From: Acidobacteriota bacterium
GTDB lineage: Bacteria > Acidobacteriota > Thermoanaerobaculia > Gp7-AA8
NCBI GenBank assembly: GCA_016184115.1
Contig: JACPDH010000022.1
Span: 25,093 to 89,092 of the forward strand
Reading direction: 5' to 3'
Length of the DNA: 64,000 bases
Position numbers and translations under genes: made by a program. Below, one piece after another: positions 35,528 through 47,644 of this stretch; position 1 is the stretch's first letter, and each line of letters starts with the position of its first letter. Under the pieces are notes generated by a model. That model was not told where the DNA came from. It was given only the letters and a program-made list of their open reading frames with translations, and did not search any database.

Positions 35528-36145
35528 TCAGAAGGAACCGAGAACGAGCGCCAGGTCGGCGCCGATCGCCTCGAGATTGCGCTCGAGCAGCTCCACGTAG
35601 TCTCCGCCAAATGCGCCGACGCCCGACCGACGCTCCTGCACGATGCGAAGCAGGACCTCCCCGGTCTCGCCGTCCTGCACCTCAATCGCCAGACGCGAGC
35701 CGGCCGCGCCCGCGCCGAAGCCTGCCCAGTAACGCGCCGCCTTCGAACCTGGGTTCATCTCTTCGACGACACCAGTGACGATGAGGACCCCAGCGCCCTT
35801 CTTGTCGCTTGCTTCGACCTCGACCGTCCGGCTCCCAAGTTCTCTCTCGAGTCCTCGCGCGAGAGGGCCCTCGATGTTGGTCAGCACTTGCTGTACCGGC
35901 TCGTACGTGTTGTCGTCCTTCTCCGGAAGTGGAGTCGTTCGAGTATCGAGTCCCTGGATGGCGATGCGTTCGTAGTCGGCAAGCTTGAACGTCCGGACGA
36001 TCTCGAGCTCGTCGATCTCCCCCTTCCAGTCCTTGTACTTGCCCGGCTCGGTCGACGCGTTCTTCTTCCTCGCGAGGGCAACCGGTGCGGCTGCGAGGCA
36101 GCTCATGAGCGCGAGGGCGACGACTGTGCGGTCGATGTTCTTCAT
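35528..36145 (-). CDS. Exported DUF4410-like protein
   Basis: A 205-residue protein with GAGGGAGG before the ATG at 36145 and a signal peptide (LALMSCLAAAPVALARKK). The second half has GSKAARYWAGFGAGAAGSRLAIEVQDGETGEVLLRIV, typical of DUF4410 lipoproteins (here no lipobox). No known function. It stands alone. Confidence 0.78.
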   Translation of the reverse strand: MKNIDRTVVALALMSCLAAAPVALARKKNASTEPGKYKDWKGEIDELEIVRTFKLADYERIAIQGLDTRTTPLPEKDDNTYEPVQQVLTNIEGPLARGLERELGSRTVEVEASDKKGAGVLIVTGVVEEMNPGSKAARYWAGFGAGAAGSRLAIEVQDGETGEVLLRIVQERRSGVGAFGGDYVELLERNLEAIGADLALVLGSF

Positions 36146-36496
36146 CTTTCCTCCCTCTCGAACGACGTTTTCGGTGACATCCGTAACGCTGCACGAGAAT
36201 AAGTTCAATCCCGCGGATGCACACACGAGCGTTTGTGCGCCCCGTCACTCCGGCTCTGCCCAGATCTCCTCGCCGCCTCCGAGTGGCGGACCGACACTGT
36301 AGCTGTGCCGGGCGGATCGTGAGTGAAGACCGGCGCTCTCGCTGGGGAAGAGGCTGGAAGGAAAGAACCATCGGGCGCAGCGTCAAGGATCGTTGCCTGG
36401 TGTAAAGGGGGTACCCGGTCCGGCCAGGGACTCAGAATCGAGAACGCGACTGGCCCGACCCTCCCGGCACCTACTCTCTCCGGTACAATCCGCCCC
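36146..36496. other. Intergenic region between divergent genes, nothing recognised
   Basis: This gap must hold the promoters of the divergent DUF4410 and Crp/Fnr genes, but I see no clear hairpin, repeat or gene here, and no confident -35/-10 boxes. Confidence 0.6.
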
Positions 36497-37186
36497 ATGA
36501 CGACCGATCCGAAGACGATCCTGGGACGAGTCGCGCTATTCGCCGATTTGTCGGACACCGAGCTCGACGCCATCAGTAAACGATTCAGCCGTCGCTCGCT
36601 CCTTGGTGGCGAGCTGCTCTTCGCGGAAGGCGATGCTTGCCAGGGGCTCTTCGTCATCGAGTCTGGTGCGGTCAGAATCTTCAAGACCGCCCCCTCCGGT
36701 CGCGAACAGGTGCTCGCGATCGAACGCCCGGGAGGGGTCGTCGCCGAGCTGCCGGTCTTCGACGATGGGCCGTATCCCGCGTCATGCTCCGCCGTCGTCG
36801 AAACGATGGCGCTCTTTCTTTCGAAGAGCGACTTTCGCGGACTCTGCCTCGAACATCCGAACATCACGCTTACGGTGCTCCGCGCCACCGGAAAGCGCCT
36901 TCGACGCCTCGTCGCCCTGATCGAGGAGCTCTCGTTCACCACCGTCCGCCAACGACTCGCAGGCCTCCTGCTCCGCATCGCGTCAAAGGAAGGTACGCCG
37001 ACTCCTGACGGTCTCGAGATCACGCTTCCGGCGAACCAGGAGATCGGCGCCCACATCGGCACGGTGCGCGAGCTCGTGTCACGCAACCTCTCACGCTTCC
37101 AGGCTGAAGGGATGATCAGGATGGACGGCAAGCAGGTCGTCCTCCTTGACGCAACCCGCCTCGAAGAAGAGAGTCAGGCAGAGTAA
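36497..37186 (+). CDS. Crp/Fnr family transcription regulator
   Basis: A 229-residue protein. Its cyclic-nucleotide-binding fold spans about 10-125 (ELLFAEGDACQGLFVIESGAVRIFKTAPSGREQVLAI) and its winged helix about 155-215 (LPANQEIGAHIGTVRELVSRNLSRFQAEGMI). The N-terminus lacks the Fnr cysteine set, so an Fe-S cluster is unlikely; the ligand is unknown. It lies directly upstream of, and in the same direction as, the DUF2892/efflux operon (467 bases away), and is a candidate regulator of it. Confidence 0.92.
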   Translation: MTTDPKTILGRVALFADLSDTELDAISKRFSRRSLLGGELLFAEGDACQGLFVIESGAVRIFKTAPSGREQVLAIERPGGVVAELPVFDDGPYPASCSAVVETMALFLSKSDFRGLCLEHPNITLTVLRATGKRLRRLVALIEELSFTTVRQRLAGLLLRIASKEGTPTPDGLEITLPANQEIGAHIGTVRELVSRNLSRFQAEGMIRMDGKQVVLLDATRLEEESQAE

Positions 37187-37240
37187 GCGCGGAGCTCGCG
37201 TCGCGGCCCCGTTACGAGATCCCGCGCATTGTGCTCGAGT

Positions 37241-37361
37241 TGAGAAGAAACCCTGAAGTTAGAACGATGAACGATGAAGTTTGAACCCAGAAAGGGCCCC
37301 GGGCGGGGGTTTCTGGGTTCAAACTTCATCGTTCATCGTTCTAACTTCGGCTTTCTTCTCA
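37241..37361. repeat. Heptad-built perfect hairpin, copy 2
   Basis: Arms 37255-37293 and 37310-37348 are exact 39-base reverse complements around a 16-base GC loop; an outer stem (TGAGAAGAAA 37241-37250 with 37352-37361) extends it. The left arm reads GTTAGAA, CGATGAA, CGATGAA, GTTTGAA, CCCAGAA. The left arm (37255-37293) is identical to 60302-60340. Further downstream (about 37415-37450) a 12-bp unit CCTCTCCTCAGG is repeated. The rest of the 467-base gap shows nothing. Confidence 0.9.
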
Positions 37362-37653
37362 TAACCTAAGGCCATTGGGGAACACACGCGAATCGGAGCG
37401 TCCGAGGCAACGGGACCTCTCCTCAGGCCTCTCCTCAGGCCTCTCCTCTCTCCTCTCGCCTCGCCCGCCTTCGTGGCTGCCGTCACGCCTGAAGTGCCTG
37501 TGTGCACTCGACTTCCTGCTCCGGACGCGCGAAAAACAAGCCGACCGCGAGCTCGCGCGAGCCATGGCGCAATAAACTATATGCTCACATTGGAATATAT
37601 CCACGCCACGCGAGCTTCTCCAGGGCAACACTCGATCTGGAGGACTCGAAACC

Positions 37654-37872
37654 ATGACCATCGATCGCTACCTCAGACTCATCGCCGGCGCCTTTGTCGC
37701 CATCACTCTTGCACTCGGCTACTTCGTCCATCCCGCCTGGTTTCTCTTCACCGCCTTCGTCGCACTGAATCTCGTCCAGTCGGCGTTCACAAACTGGTGC
37801 CCGATGATGGCGCTCCTGCGCAGATTCGGGGTGAAGGACTCCCTCTGCGAGGTACCCGCGAAACAGTCCTGA
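37654..37872 (+). CDS. DUF2892 (YgaP-like transmembrane) protein
   Basis: A 72-residue membrane protein (GGAGG upstream). MTIDRYLRLIAGAFVAITLALGYFVHPAWFLFTAFVALNLVQSAFTNWCPM matches the YgaP transmembrane family; two helices and the NWCP cysteine are visible. It heads the efflux operon (21 bases to the tolC-like gene). Such proteins often accompany sulfur or metal-handling genes. Confidence 0.88.
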   Translation: MTIDRYLRLIAGAFVAITLALGYFVHPAWFLFTAFVALNLVQSAFTNWCPMMALLRRFGVKDSLCEVPAKQS

Positions 37873-37893
37873 CGTACGCCAGGGAGGATCACG

Positions 37894-39285
37894 ATGAATC
37901 GACTCGTCACCGTCGCAGCGATCGCGATCGCGTTCACTGCCCTCGCCCCTCTCGGTCGCGCGGAGGAGTCCACGCCTCCAGCCGTCGACGCCGCCGACGG
38001 CCTAACACTCGAAGAGGCCGTCGCGCTCGCGCTTGCCGAGAACCCGCGCATCCGGATCGCGTCGTCGGGCGAAGCCGTCGCCGTCGCCCGCCTCCGGCAG
38101 GCGCAGTCGGCCTGGTTGCCGCAGATCGGCATCAGCGAGAGCTTCACGCGCGGCGACAATCCCGTCTACGTATTCGGGACGCTCCTCGAGCAGGGGACCT
38201 TCGGGCCCGACAATTTCGACCCCAAATTTCTCAACGACCCTCCCGAGCTCGACAACTATCGCCTGTCGGTGAGCGCGCGCCTCCCGATCTTCGATCAGCT
38301 TCGCCGCTGGTCATCGATCTCGATTGCCGGAGTCGACGTCGAGCAGGCGAAGCTGCAGTCCGAAGCGGCGCGGCAGATGCTCCGAAGCTACACGATTCGC
38401 GCCTACTACGGTGTGTTGATTGCCGAGGCGCGCGAAGAGGTCGCGAGCGATGCGGTAAGGGCGGCCGAGTCGGCGGTCGAGTCGATCCGGTCGCGTTACG
38501 AGACGGGACTCGTCGTGCAGTCAGACCTCCTCGCTGCCGAAGTGCAGCTCTCGAACTTCCGGGAACAGCTGATCGCCGCGCAGGGTGACGCGCTGATTGC
38601 GCACACATCGCTCGCGAATGTCGTTGGCGTTCCGTCGGCGACACCACTTCGGGTCACAGCGAAACTAACCGAAACCGCATTCCCCGAGGCGCCGTATGCT
38701 GAACTGCTCGCCACAGCGTTAGGCCGGCGTGCCGACGTGCGGATCGCCACGTTGAATCGTCGCCAGGCGGCGCTCGGTTCGCGCATGGCGAAGGGGCAGT
38801 TCCTCCCCCGCGTCGACACGTTCGCGAACTGGGGAAAGAGCGGCGAGACGATCGGAGAACAGAACGACGACATGGTCGTCGGTCTCTCCGTGAGTTGGAA
38901 TCTCCTCGATCCAGGCCGCGTCCATCGGATGAGCGAAGCACGCGCAGAGGAGCTCGCCGCCGAGGCGGGCGCTGACCAGGTGAGGAACGACGCGGAGCTC
39001 GACATCCTCGCGGCGCACAACCGTTTCATGACGGCGAAGCAGCGGCTCGCGGTCGGCGAGTCGACGCAGGCGCAGGCTGCCGAAGCGGCGCGGATCGTTC
39101 GCGACCGCTACGATGCCGGGCTGACGACGATCACCGAAGTGCTGCGCGCCGACACCGCCGCCGTCGCCGCGCGACTCGCGCGACTCGCGGCGAGCTACGA
39201 CTACACGACGGGCTACGCGGAGCTCCTCCGCGCGACGGGACAGTTCGACTCGATCGCCCCATTCGTCGCGGGGGAAACGCGATGA
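37894..39285 (+). CDS. TolC family outer-membrane efflux channel
   Basis: A 463-residue protein with AGGGAGG before ATG and a signal peptide (cut near GRAEE). The N-terminal GLTLEEAVALALAENPRIRIA and the paired coiled-coil halves with SRYETGLVVQSDLLAAEVQL and RDRYDAGLTTITEVLRADTAAV are typical of the outer membrane efflux proteins. It forms the outer-membrane exit duct with the adaptor and RND pump encoded next. Confidence 0.92.
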   Translation: MNRLVTVAAIAIAFTALAPLGRAEESTPPAVDAADGLTLEEAVALALAENPRIRIASSGEAVAVARLRQAQSAWLPQIGISESFTRGDNPVYVFGTLLEQGTFGPDNFDPKFLNDPPELDNYRLSVSARLPIFDQLRRWSSISIAGVDVEQAKLQSEAARQMLRSYTIRAYYGVLIAEAREEVASDAVRAAESAVESIRSRYETGLVVQSDLLAAEVQLSNFREQLIAAQGDALIAHTSLANVVGVPSATPLRVTAKLTETAFPEAPYAELLATALGRRADVRIATLNRRQAALGSRMAKGQFLPRVDTFANWGKSGETIGEQNDDMVVGLSVSWNLLDPGRVHRMSEARAEELAAEAGADQVRNDAELDILAAHNRFMTAKQRLAVGESTQAQAAEAARIVRDRYDAGLTTITEVLRADTAAVAARLARLAASYDYTTGYAELLRATGQFDSIAPFVAGETR

Positions 39286-39305
39286 ACCGCAATCGCCCCA
39301 TCGTG

Positions 39306-39404
39306 GCAACGGCCTCCGGCCGTTGCGGCGCCGCGAAGCGGCACATCAACTCACGAACCGCGTCGCTTCGCGACGCCGCGGAGGCGGGACGCCTCCGCCA
39401 CCAT
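39306..39404. repeat. Cluster of small GC palindromes
   Basis: The 154-base gap between tolC-like and adaptor genes holds GCAACGGCC TCC GGCCGTTGC (39306-39326), GTCGCTTCGCGAC near 39361 and GGAGGCGGGACGCCTCC near 39380. These look like the dispersed small GC hairpins also seen at 63146-63366. Confidence 0.6.
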
Positions 39405-39439
39405 TCGGTATGCACCCCAATCCATCACCAGGTGAGCTC

Positions 39440-40596
39440 ATGAAGACGATCACGACACTCGCACTCACGATCAGCATCCTCGCCATCGGCTGCGGCGACG
39501 CCGCGGAGACGAAGGGCCGCGAAGTCATTTCCGGCATCGCAGTCGAGACCGCGTCACTCGCCTCTGCGGACGACTTCATCGAGGCTCTCGGCACGATCCG
39601 CTCGACGACGATCGCGAATCTCTCGGCGAAGACCGTCGGGAACGTTACCGGGATCTTCGTCTCGGAAGGCGATCGCGTAAGGGCGGGCCAGCTCCTCCTG
39701 ACTCTCGACGAACGCGACCTCGCCGCGCAGCATCGCAAAGCGACGGCAGGCCTCGACGAGACCGAGAGCGCGGTCGCGTCCGCCGACGCTGGCCGCACCG
39801 CGGCCTCTTCGCAGGCCGACCTCGCCACGGCGACGTACAACCGCTTCGTGCAGTTGCGCGAGCGCGGCTCCGTCAGCCCGCAGGAGTTCGAAGAAGTCGA
39901 GGCGCGTTACCGCGGCGCAGTCGCGCAGAAGATCGTCGCCGACCGACTCTACGATCAGATGATCGCGAAGCGCTCTCAGGCGAAGGCCGACGCCGACAGC
40001 GCGTCGGCGATGCTCTCCTGGACGCGCATCACATCGCCGATCGATGGCGTCGTCACCGCGAAGAGCGCCGACATCGGCATGCAGGCGATGCCCGGGATGC
40101 CACTCGTGACCGTCGAAGCGACTTCCGGGTATCGCGTCGATACCACCATCGACGAATCGCGCTTAGGGGCGGTCAAGTCCGGCTCGAAGGCCGGCGTCGT
40201 CGTCGACGCCACCGGCGCGGTGATCGAAGGAACGATCTCCGCCGTCTCCCCCGCACTCGATCCCGGCAGCCGAAGCTACGTCGTGAAGGTGTCGCTTCCG
40301 GCGACCGAAGGGATCGCGTCAGGCATGACGGCGCGCGTCCGTTTCAAGATCGGTGACGCGAAGACGCTCAGCATCCCGAAGAGCGCGCTCGTCGTACAGG
40401 GGCAGCTCGTGGGCGTCTGGGGCGTCGACAGCGACGGCATCGCGCGCCTCCGCCTCATCCAGACGGGTCGCGACCTCGGTGGGCGAGTCGAAGTGCTCTC
40501 GGGGTTAGGCGATGGCGATCGCTACGTGGCACCGGTCAGCGCGTCGATCCGAGACGGCGCCAAAGTTGCCGAGCCCTCCGCGAAAGGAACGAAGTG

Positions 40597-40597
<1 letters not shown>
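39440..40597 (+). CDS. RND efflux periplasmic adaptor (HlyD/MFP family)
   Basis: A 385-residue protein (AGGTGAG before ATG at 39440). The N-terminal ILAIGCG looks like a lipobox, so it is probably a lipoprotein anchored in the inner membrane. The biotinyl-lipoyl-like half-motifs ([47 protein letters not shown]) flank an alpha-hairpin. It couples pump and TolC-like channel. The stop TGA and the pump ATG share one base (TGATG). Confidence 0.92.
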
Positions 40598-43791
<3,194 letters not shown>

Positions 43792-44205
43792 TCCTCGGTC
43801 CTCAGTGCTCAGTCCTCAGTGCTCAGTCCTCAGTGCTCAGTCCTCAGTGCTGAGTGCTGAGTCCTGAGTCCTGAGTCCTCAGTGCTGAGTCCTCAGTCCT
43901 GAGTGCTCAGTCCTCAGTCCTAAGTGTTCAGTCCTCAGTGATGAGTCCTCAGTCCTGAGTGCTGAGTGCTGAACGCTGAGCAGCCAGAGTTAAGCGCGGA
44001 GCGTGGAGCGCTAAGTGCGGAGGCGGCAGATTCGGTGTGTCGCAGGTGCAGGTCGAGTGCGAGGGTGAAACTCCAGCGGCACCTGAATGCACAACGAGGT
44101 GAGGGAGCTCGCTGTCCCGGGAGCGCTGCTTTGGATGCCCCTACTCGTCTGGATTTTCGCCACTCAGCACTCGCTGTACTCAGCACTCAGCACTCAGCAC
44201 TGAGC
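43792..44205. repeat. 27-unit heptanucleotide array and its inverted counterpart
   Basis: 43792-43980 is 189 bases, i.e. exactly 27 contiguous 7-mers of the form T(C/G)CT(C/G)AG (TCCTCAG, TGCTCAG, TGCTGAG and variants), starting right after the RND pump stop. A second block at 44162-44205 has ACTCAGC/ACTGAGC units, the reverse complement of GCTGAGT. Between them (43981-44161) no gene is seen. The array can fold on itself since CTCAG and CTGAG are complementary. Confidence 0.9.
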
Positions 44206-44218
44206 ACTTCGTACCCCC

Positions 44219-44683
44219 CTACGCCATCGCAAACGTCGCGACCATGGGGCAAACGAGGCGCTCGAAATCGGCGTAACGCATCCGGATCAGCTCGGTGTGC
44301 GAGCCGGCGTTGAATGCGATCCGCTCGTGCCGCGCGAGAAGTGGATCGACCCAGACGTCCAAGCCATAGAGGTTCCCGAATGGCGGCATCGCCCCCAGCT
44401 CGCAGCCGGGGAAAAGCGTTCTCAGCTCACTCTCGCCGGCCAGGTGAATGTCGCTCGAGCCGGTGACCTCGCGGAGATTGGGGAGCGACACGTGTCTCGA
44501 CGCCGGAAGCACCGCCATGGCCAACCTGCCGTCGACGTTTATGACAACCGTCTTCGCCATCTCCAGCCCCGGAATGTGCGCCGACTCGGCGGTCGTCTGC
44601 GCCGTGTACGTGAGTGTGTGAAAGAGCGTCTCGTACTTCACTTCGTTCTCGTCGAGAAAAGACTTGATCCTCTGCGCGATCAT
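44219..44683 (-). CDS. YbaK/prolyl-tRNA-deacylase-domain protein
   Basis: A 154-residue protein with AGGAG before ATG. The aminoacyl-tRNA deacylase/YbaK fold is visible: VKYETLFHTLTYTAQTTAESAHIPGLEMAKTVVINVDGRLAMAVLPAS and GAMPPFGNLYGLDVWVDPLLAR. It probably edits mischarged tRNA (Cys- or Ala-tRNA-Pro type), or is a regulator using the same fold. It is alone, convergent with the efflux operon. Confidence 0.9.
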   Translation of the reverse strand: MIAQRIKSFLDENEVKYETLFHTLTYTAQTTAESAHIPGLEMAKTVVINVDGRLAMAVLPASRHVSLPNLREVTGSSDIHLAGESELRTLFPGCELGAMPPFGNLYGLDVWVDPLLARHERIAFNAGSHTELIRMRYADFERLVCPMVATFAMA

Positions 44684-44926
44684 GAGCTGCTCCTTTCATG
44701 CGCAGTGTTGCGCGCCACGCGAATCGAGAATTCGAAACTTCCCTTCTAATGTCGTTCCGGCTGCCCGGTATTTGCAACTCAGCCTTCACCCTCTCGACGC
44801 GCCTGGTCAGGCATTCCCCGCGCGGATGGCTCCGGCCTCGACTCCTCGACATCAGGCTCGTGGCCGCGACCATGGTCCCCGGCTTGCGGTATAAAGGCGC
44901 TGCGCCGGCAGCGCGGCCGCCCGACC

Positions 44927-47512
44927 ATGAAAAGGTACCTCACCGTACTGCAAGCGATCGTGCCGCTCGCATTGCTCCTCGTCGCCCTCTGGGTTCTGCA
45001 GAAGAACCTGAAGTCGGTTTCCTGGCGCGAGGTCGTCGCGTACTTCCGAACGTTGCCAATCTCCGACGTCGGGCTCGCAATCGCGGTCACGACAGCTGCC
45101 TACCTGATCCTCACGCTCTACGATTTCGCGGGCACGCGCTACGCCGGCTCGACGATCTCGTGGCGCAAGGTCGCCCCTGCCTCGTTCATCGCCTACGCCT
45201 TCAGCAACTCGATCGGACACCCCCTCGTGACCGGCACACCAATCCGCGTCCGTTTCTACTCCGCCGAAGGGATCGATGGCATCGGCATCGCGAAGATCGT
45301 CAGCTACTGCGTCGGCGGATTCTGGCTCGGCTTCTCCGCGATCGGCGGTGTCACGCTTTGCATCGCGCCAGCATCGATGCTCGAAGTGCTTCCGTTCCCG
45401 ACCGAGTTGGCGCGCATCGTCGGCGGAGCGCTGATCGCCGTGACGCTCGGTTACCTCGTGGCAGCCGCGCGCGTCCGGACGGCATTCACCTTTCGCGATT
45501 GGAAACTCCAACTGCCGGGTCCGCACATTGCCTGGGCACAACTCGCGATCGGCGTGCTCGACTGGTGTCTCGCGGCGTCGGTGCTCTACTTCGTCTTCCC
45601 GTCGAGCGCGGACATCTCGCTCGCTTACTTCGGCGTCTGCTTCCTGGTTGCGAACGCGACCGGTCTCCTATCGGGCGTTCCCGGCGGGATCGGGATCTTC
45701 GAGACGGTGATGGTCGTGGCGATGGAAGGGCACATCGAAGCTCCGTCGGTCCTTGGCGCGCTGGTGATCTTCCGCACCGTCTACTACGTGGCGCCGCTCT
45801 TCGCCGCCGTACTTCTCCTCGCCTGGCACGAGTACCACCGACAGGAGGAGAAGATCGCGCACGGGCTCGATTCGCTCGATCGGATCGCGCCGGCGCTCGT
45901 GCCTGGCGCGTTCTCGGTCGTCACCTTCGCGGCCGGAGCGATCTTGCTCATCGGCGGAGCGACTCCAACGCCGCTTCGCGAGCTCTTCTGGCTGGAGAAG
46001 ACCGTCGGCATGCCGGTCATCCAGCTCGCGCACTTCGCGACGAGCATCGTAGGCGCCGCGCTGCTGCTCCTCACGCGAAGCCTTCAACACCGCATCCACT
46101 CGGCGTGGCGCGCGGCACTCTGGCTGTTCGGCATCGGCGTCGTGACGGCGATGCTTCGGGGGCTCGATTGGGGAAGCGCTCTGCTTCTCCTTCTCCTCAT
46201 CATCGCCACCGCGACGGTCCGTCGCGAGTTCTATCGCCACGCGCCGCTCTCCGAAGCGCGCTTCACTCCCGGCTCCGCGTCGACGGTGCTGATGGCGTTC
46301 GCGGTCGTCATTTTTCTGACGTTTCTCGCGCACCAGGGAGCGGGTCTCGGACTCGACCGTTTTTTCGACCTCTCCCTGGGCGGTCACGCCGCGCGATCGC
46401 TCCGCGCGCTCTTCGGCGTGAGCCTCCTGGCGATCGGGGCGGCGTGGTCTCTCGTCCGCGCGCCGAGCTCGCCCGTGCCGCTCGCGCCGAGCGATTCCGA
46501 CCTGACCGACGCGCGCCGTATCGTCGCGCGCTACCCGCGCAGCCGCGGCCATCAGGCTCTACTCGGCGACAGACGTCTCCTCTTCGATGCACAGCGACGC
46601 GGCTTCGTGATGTTCTGCGTCGAGCGACGCTCATGGGTCTCGTTCGGCGATCCAGTCGCGCCTCCCGACGTCGCCGACGAGCTCGTCTGGATCTTCCGCG
46701 ATCTCGCCGCGCGTCAGGGCGGATGGGCAGTCTTCTACGAGGCGCGCGAAGAGAACGCCGCACGGTACATCGGCCTCGGACTCGCGTTCATGAAGATCGG
46801 CGAGGAAGCGCGCGTGCGACTCGACTCGTTCGATCCCACCTGGCGCGATAGCCACATCGCCGCGCTCGATGCCGTCGACGACGCGGGGCTGAGCTTCGAG
46901 GTCGTCCAGCCCGAGCACGTCGCCCCGATCGCCGACGAGCTCCGCGCGGTCGCAGGAGCATGGCTCGCGGCTCGCGGTATCGTCGCGCCCGATGCCGTCC
47001 TCGGCGTGTGCGACCAGCGCTACCTCGAGCGCGGTCCGATCGGCGTCTTCCGCAAGGGAGACGCGATCGTCGCCTTCGCGAACGTCTGGCTATCGGGAGA
47101 GAACGAAGAGGCGGCGATCGACTTGATCCGCTACCTCCCAACCGTTCCAACCGGGACAATGCAGGCGCTCGCGGTCGAGCTCGCGACCTGGGCACGCGAT
47201 CAACACTACCGCTGGTTCAGCCTGGGGCTCGCACCTCATCGCGGAATCGATCCGAACCGCCGCTCGCCGGCGTGGAACCGCGCGGCGAGCATCCTCTATA
47301 GACATGGCGAGCACTTCGAGGACTTCCACTATCTCCGCGAGTTCAAGGAGTCGTTCGCTCCCATCTGGGAAGGGCGCTATCTCGCCTCACCAGGCGACCT
47401 CCGGCTCGCGTACATCCTGCGCGACGTGACTCGGCTCGTCGCGGGCGGCATGCGTGGCGCGCTCGGCGTCGGCAAATCGGCACCGCTGGCCGACCGGTCG
47501 CGCATCGCGTAA
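44927..47512 (+). CDS. mprF: Lysylphosphatidylglycerol flippase/synthetase-like protein MprF
   Basis: An 861-residue protein. About 14 hydrophobic segments make up the first ~510 residues (LPG flippase, UPF0104-type), followed by a cytoplasmic DUF2156 GNAT-like synthetase domain (~530-840, with RSRGHQALLGDRRLLFD and VWLSGENEEAAIDLIRYLP). It transfers an amino acid from aminoacyl-tRNA to phosphatidylglycerol and flips the product, giving cationic lipid and resistance to antimicrobial peptides. The amino acid is unknown. Full length, no truncation. Confidence 0.92.
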   Translation: MKRYLTVLQAIVPLALLLVALWVLQKNLKSVSWREVVAYFRTLPISDVGLAIAVTTAAYLILTLYDFAGTRYAGSTISWRKVAPASFIAYAFSNSIGHPLVTGTPIRVRFYSAEGIDGIGIAKIVSYCVGGFWLGFSAIGGVTLCIAPASMLEVLPFPTELARIVGGALIAVTLGYLVAAARVRTAFTFRDWKLQLPGPHIAWAQLAIGVLDWCLAASVLYFVFPSSADISLAYFGVCFLVANATGLLSGVPGGIGIFETVMVVAMEGHIEAPSVLGALVIFRTVYYVAPLFAAVLLLAWHEYHRQEEKIAHGLDSLDRIAPALVPGAFSVVTFAAGAILLIGGATPTPLRELFWLEKTVGMPVIQLAHFATSIVGAALLLLTRSLQHRIHSAWRAALWLFGIGVVTAMLRGLDWGSALLLLLLIIATATVRREFYRHAPLSEARFTPGSASTVLMAFAVVIFLTFLAHQGAGLGLDRFFDLSLGGHAARSLRALFGVSLLAIGAAWSLVRAPSSPVPLAPSDSDLTDARRIVARYPRSRGHQALLGDRRLLFDAQRRGFVMFCVERRSWVSFGDPVAPPDVADELVWIFRDLAARQGGWAVFYEAREENAARYIGLGLAFMKIGEEARVRLDSFDPTWRDSHIAALDAVDDAGLSFEVVQPEHVAPIADELRAVAGAWLAARGIVAPDAVLGVCDQRYLERGPIGVFRKGDAIVAFANVWLSGENEEAAIDLIRYLPTVPTGTMQALAVELATWARDQHYRWFSLGLAPHRGIDPNRRSPAWNRAASILYRHGEHFEDFHYLREFKESFAPIWEGRYLASPGDLRLAYILRDVTRLVAGGMRGALGVGKSAPLADRSRIA

Positions 47513-47644
47513 ACACCGACTCCCGTTTCGGCCTCCGTAGCGGCGACCACTGGCCCGGCCTGCGCGCAGCCTTCACACGATTGCTCCGGTGTGTCGCGAT
47601 CGCGCGCGATATACTTCCCACACACCCCGAAAATTGGAGGTCCC

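Noticed and set aside
43792..43980. CRISPR-like array
   Set aside because: The units are 7 bases without unique spacers and there are no cas genes.
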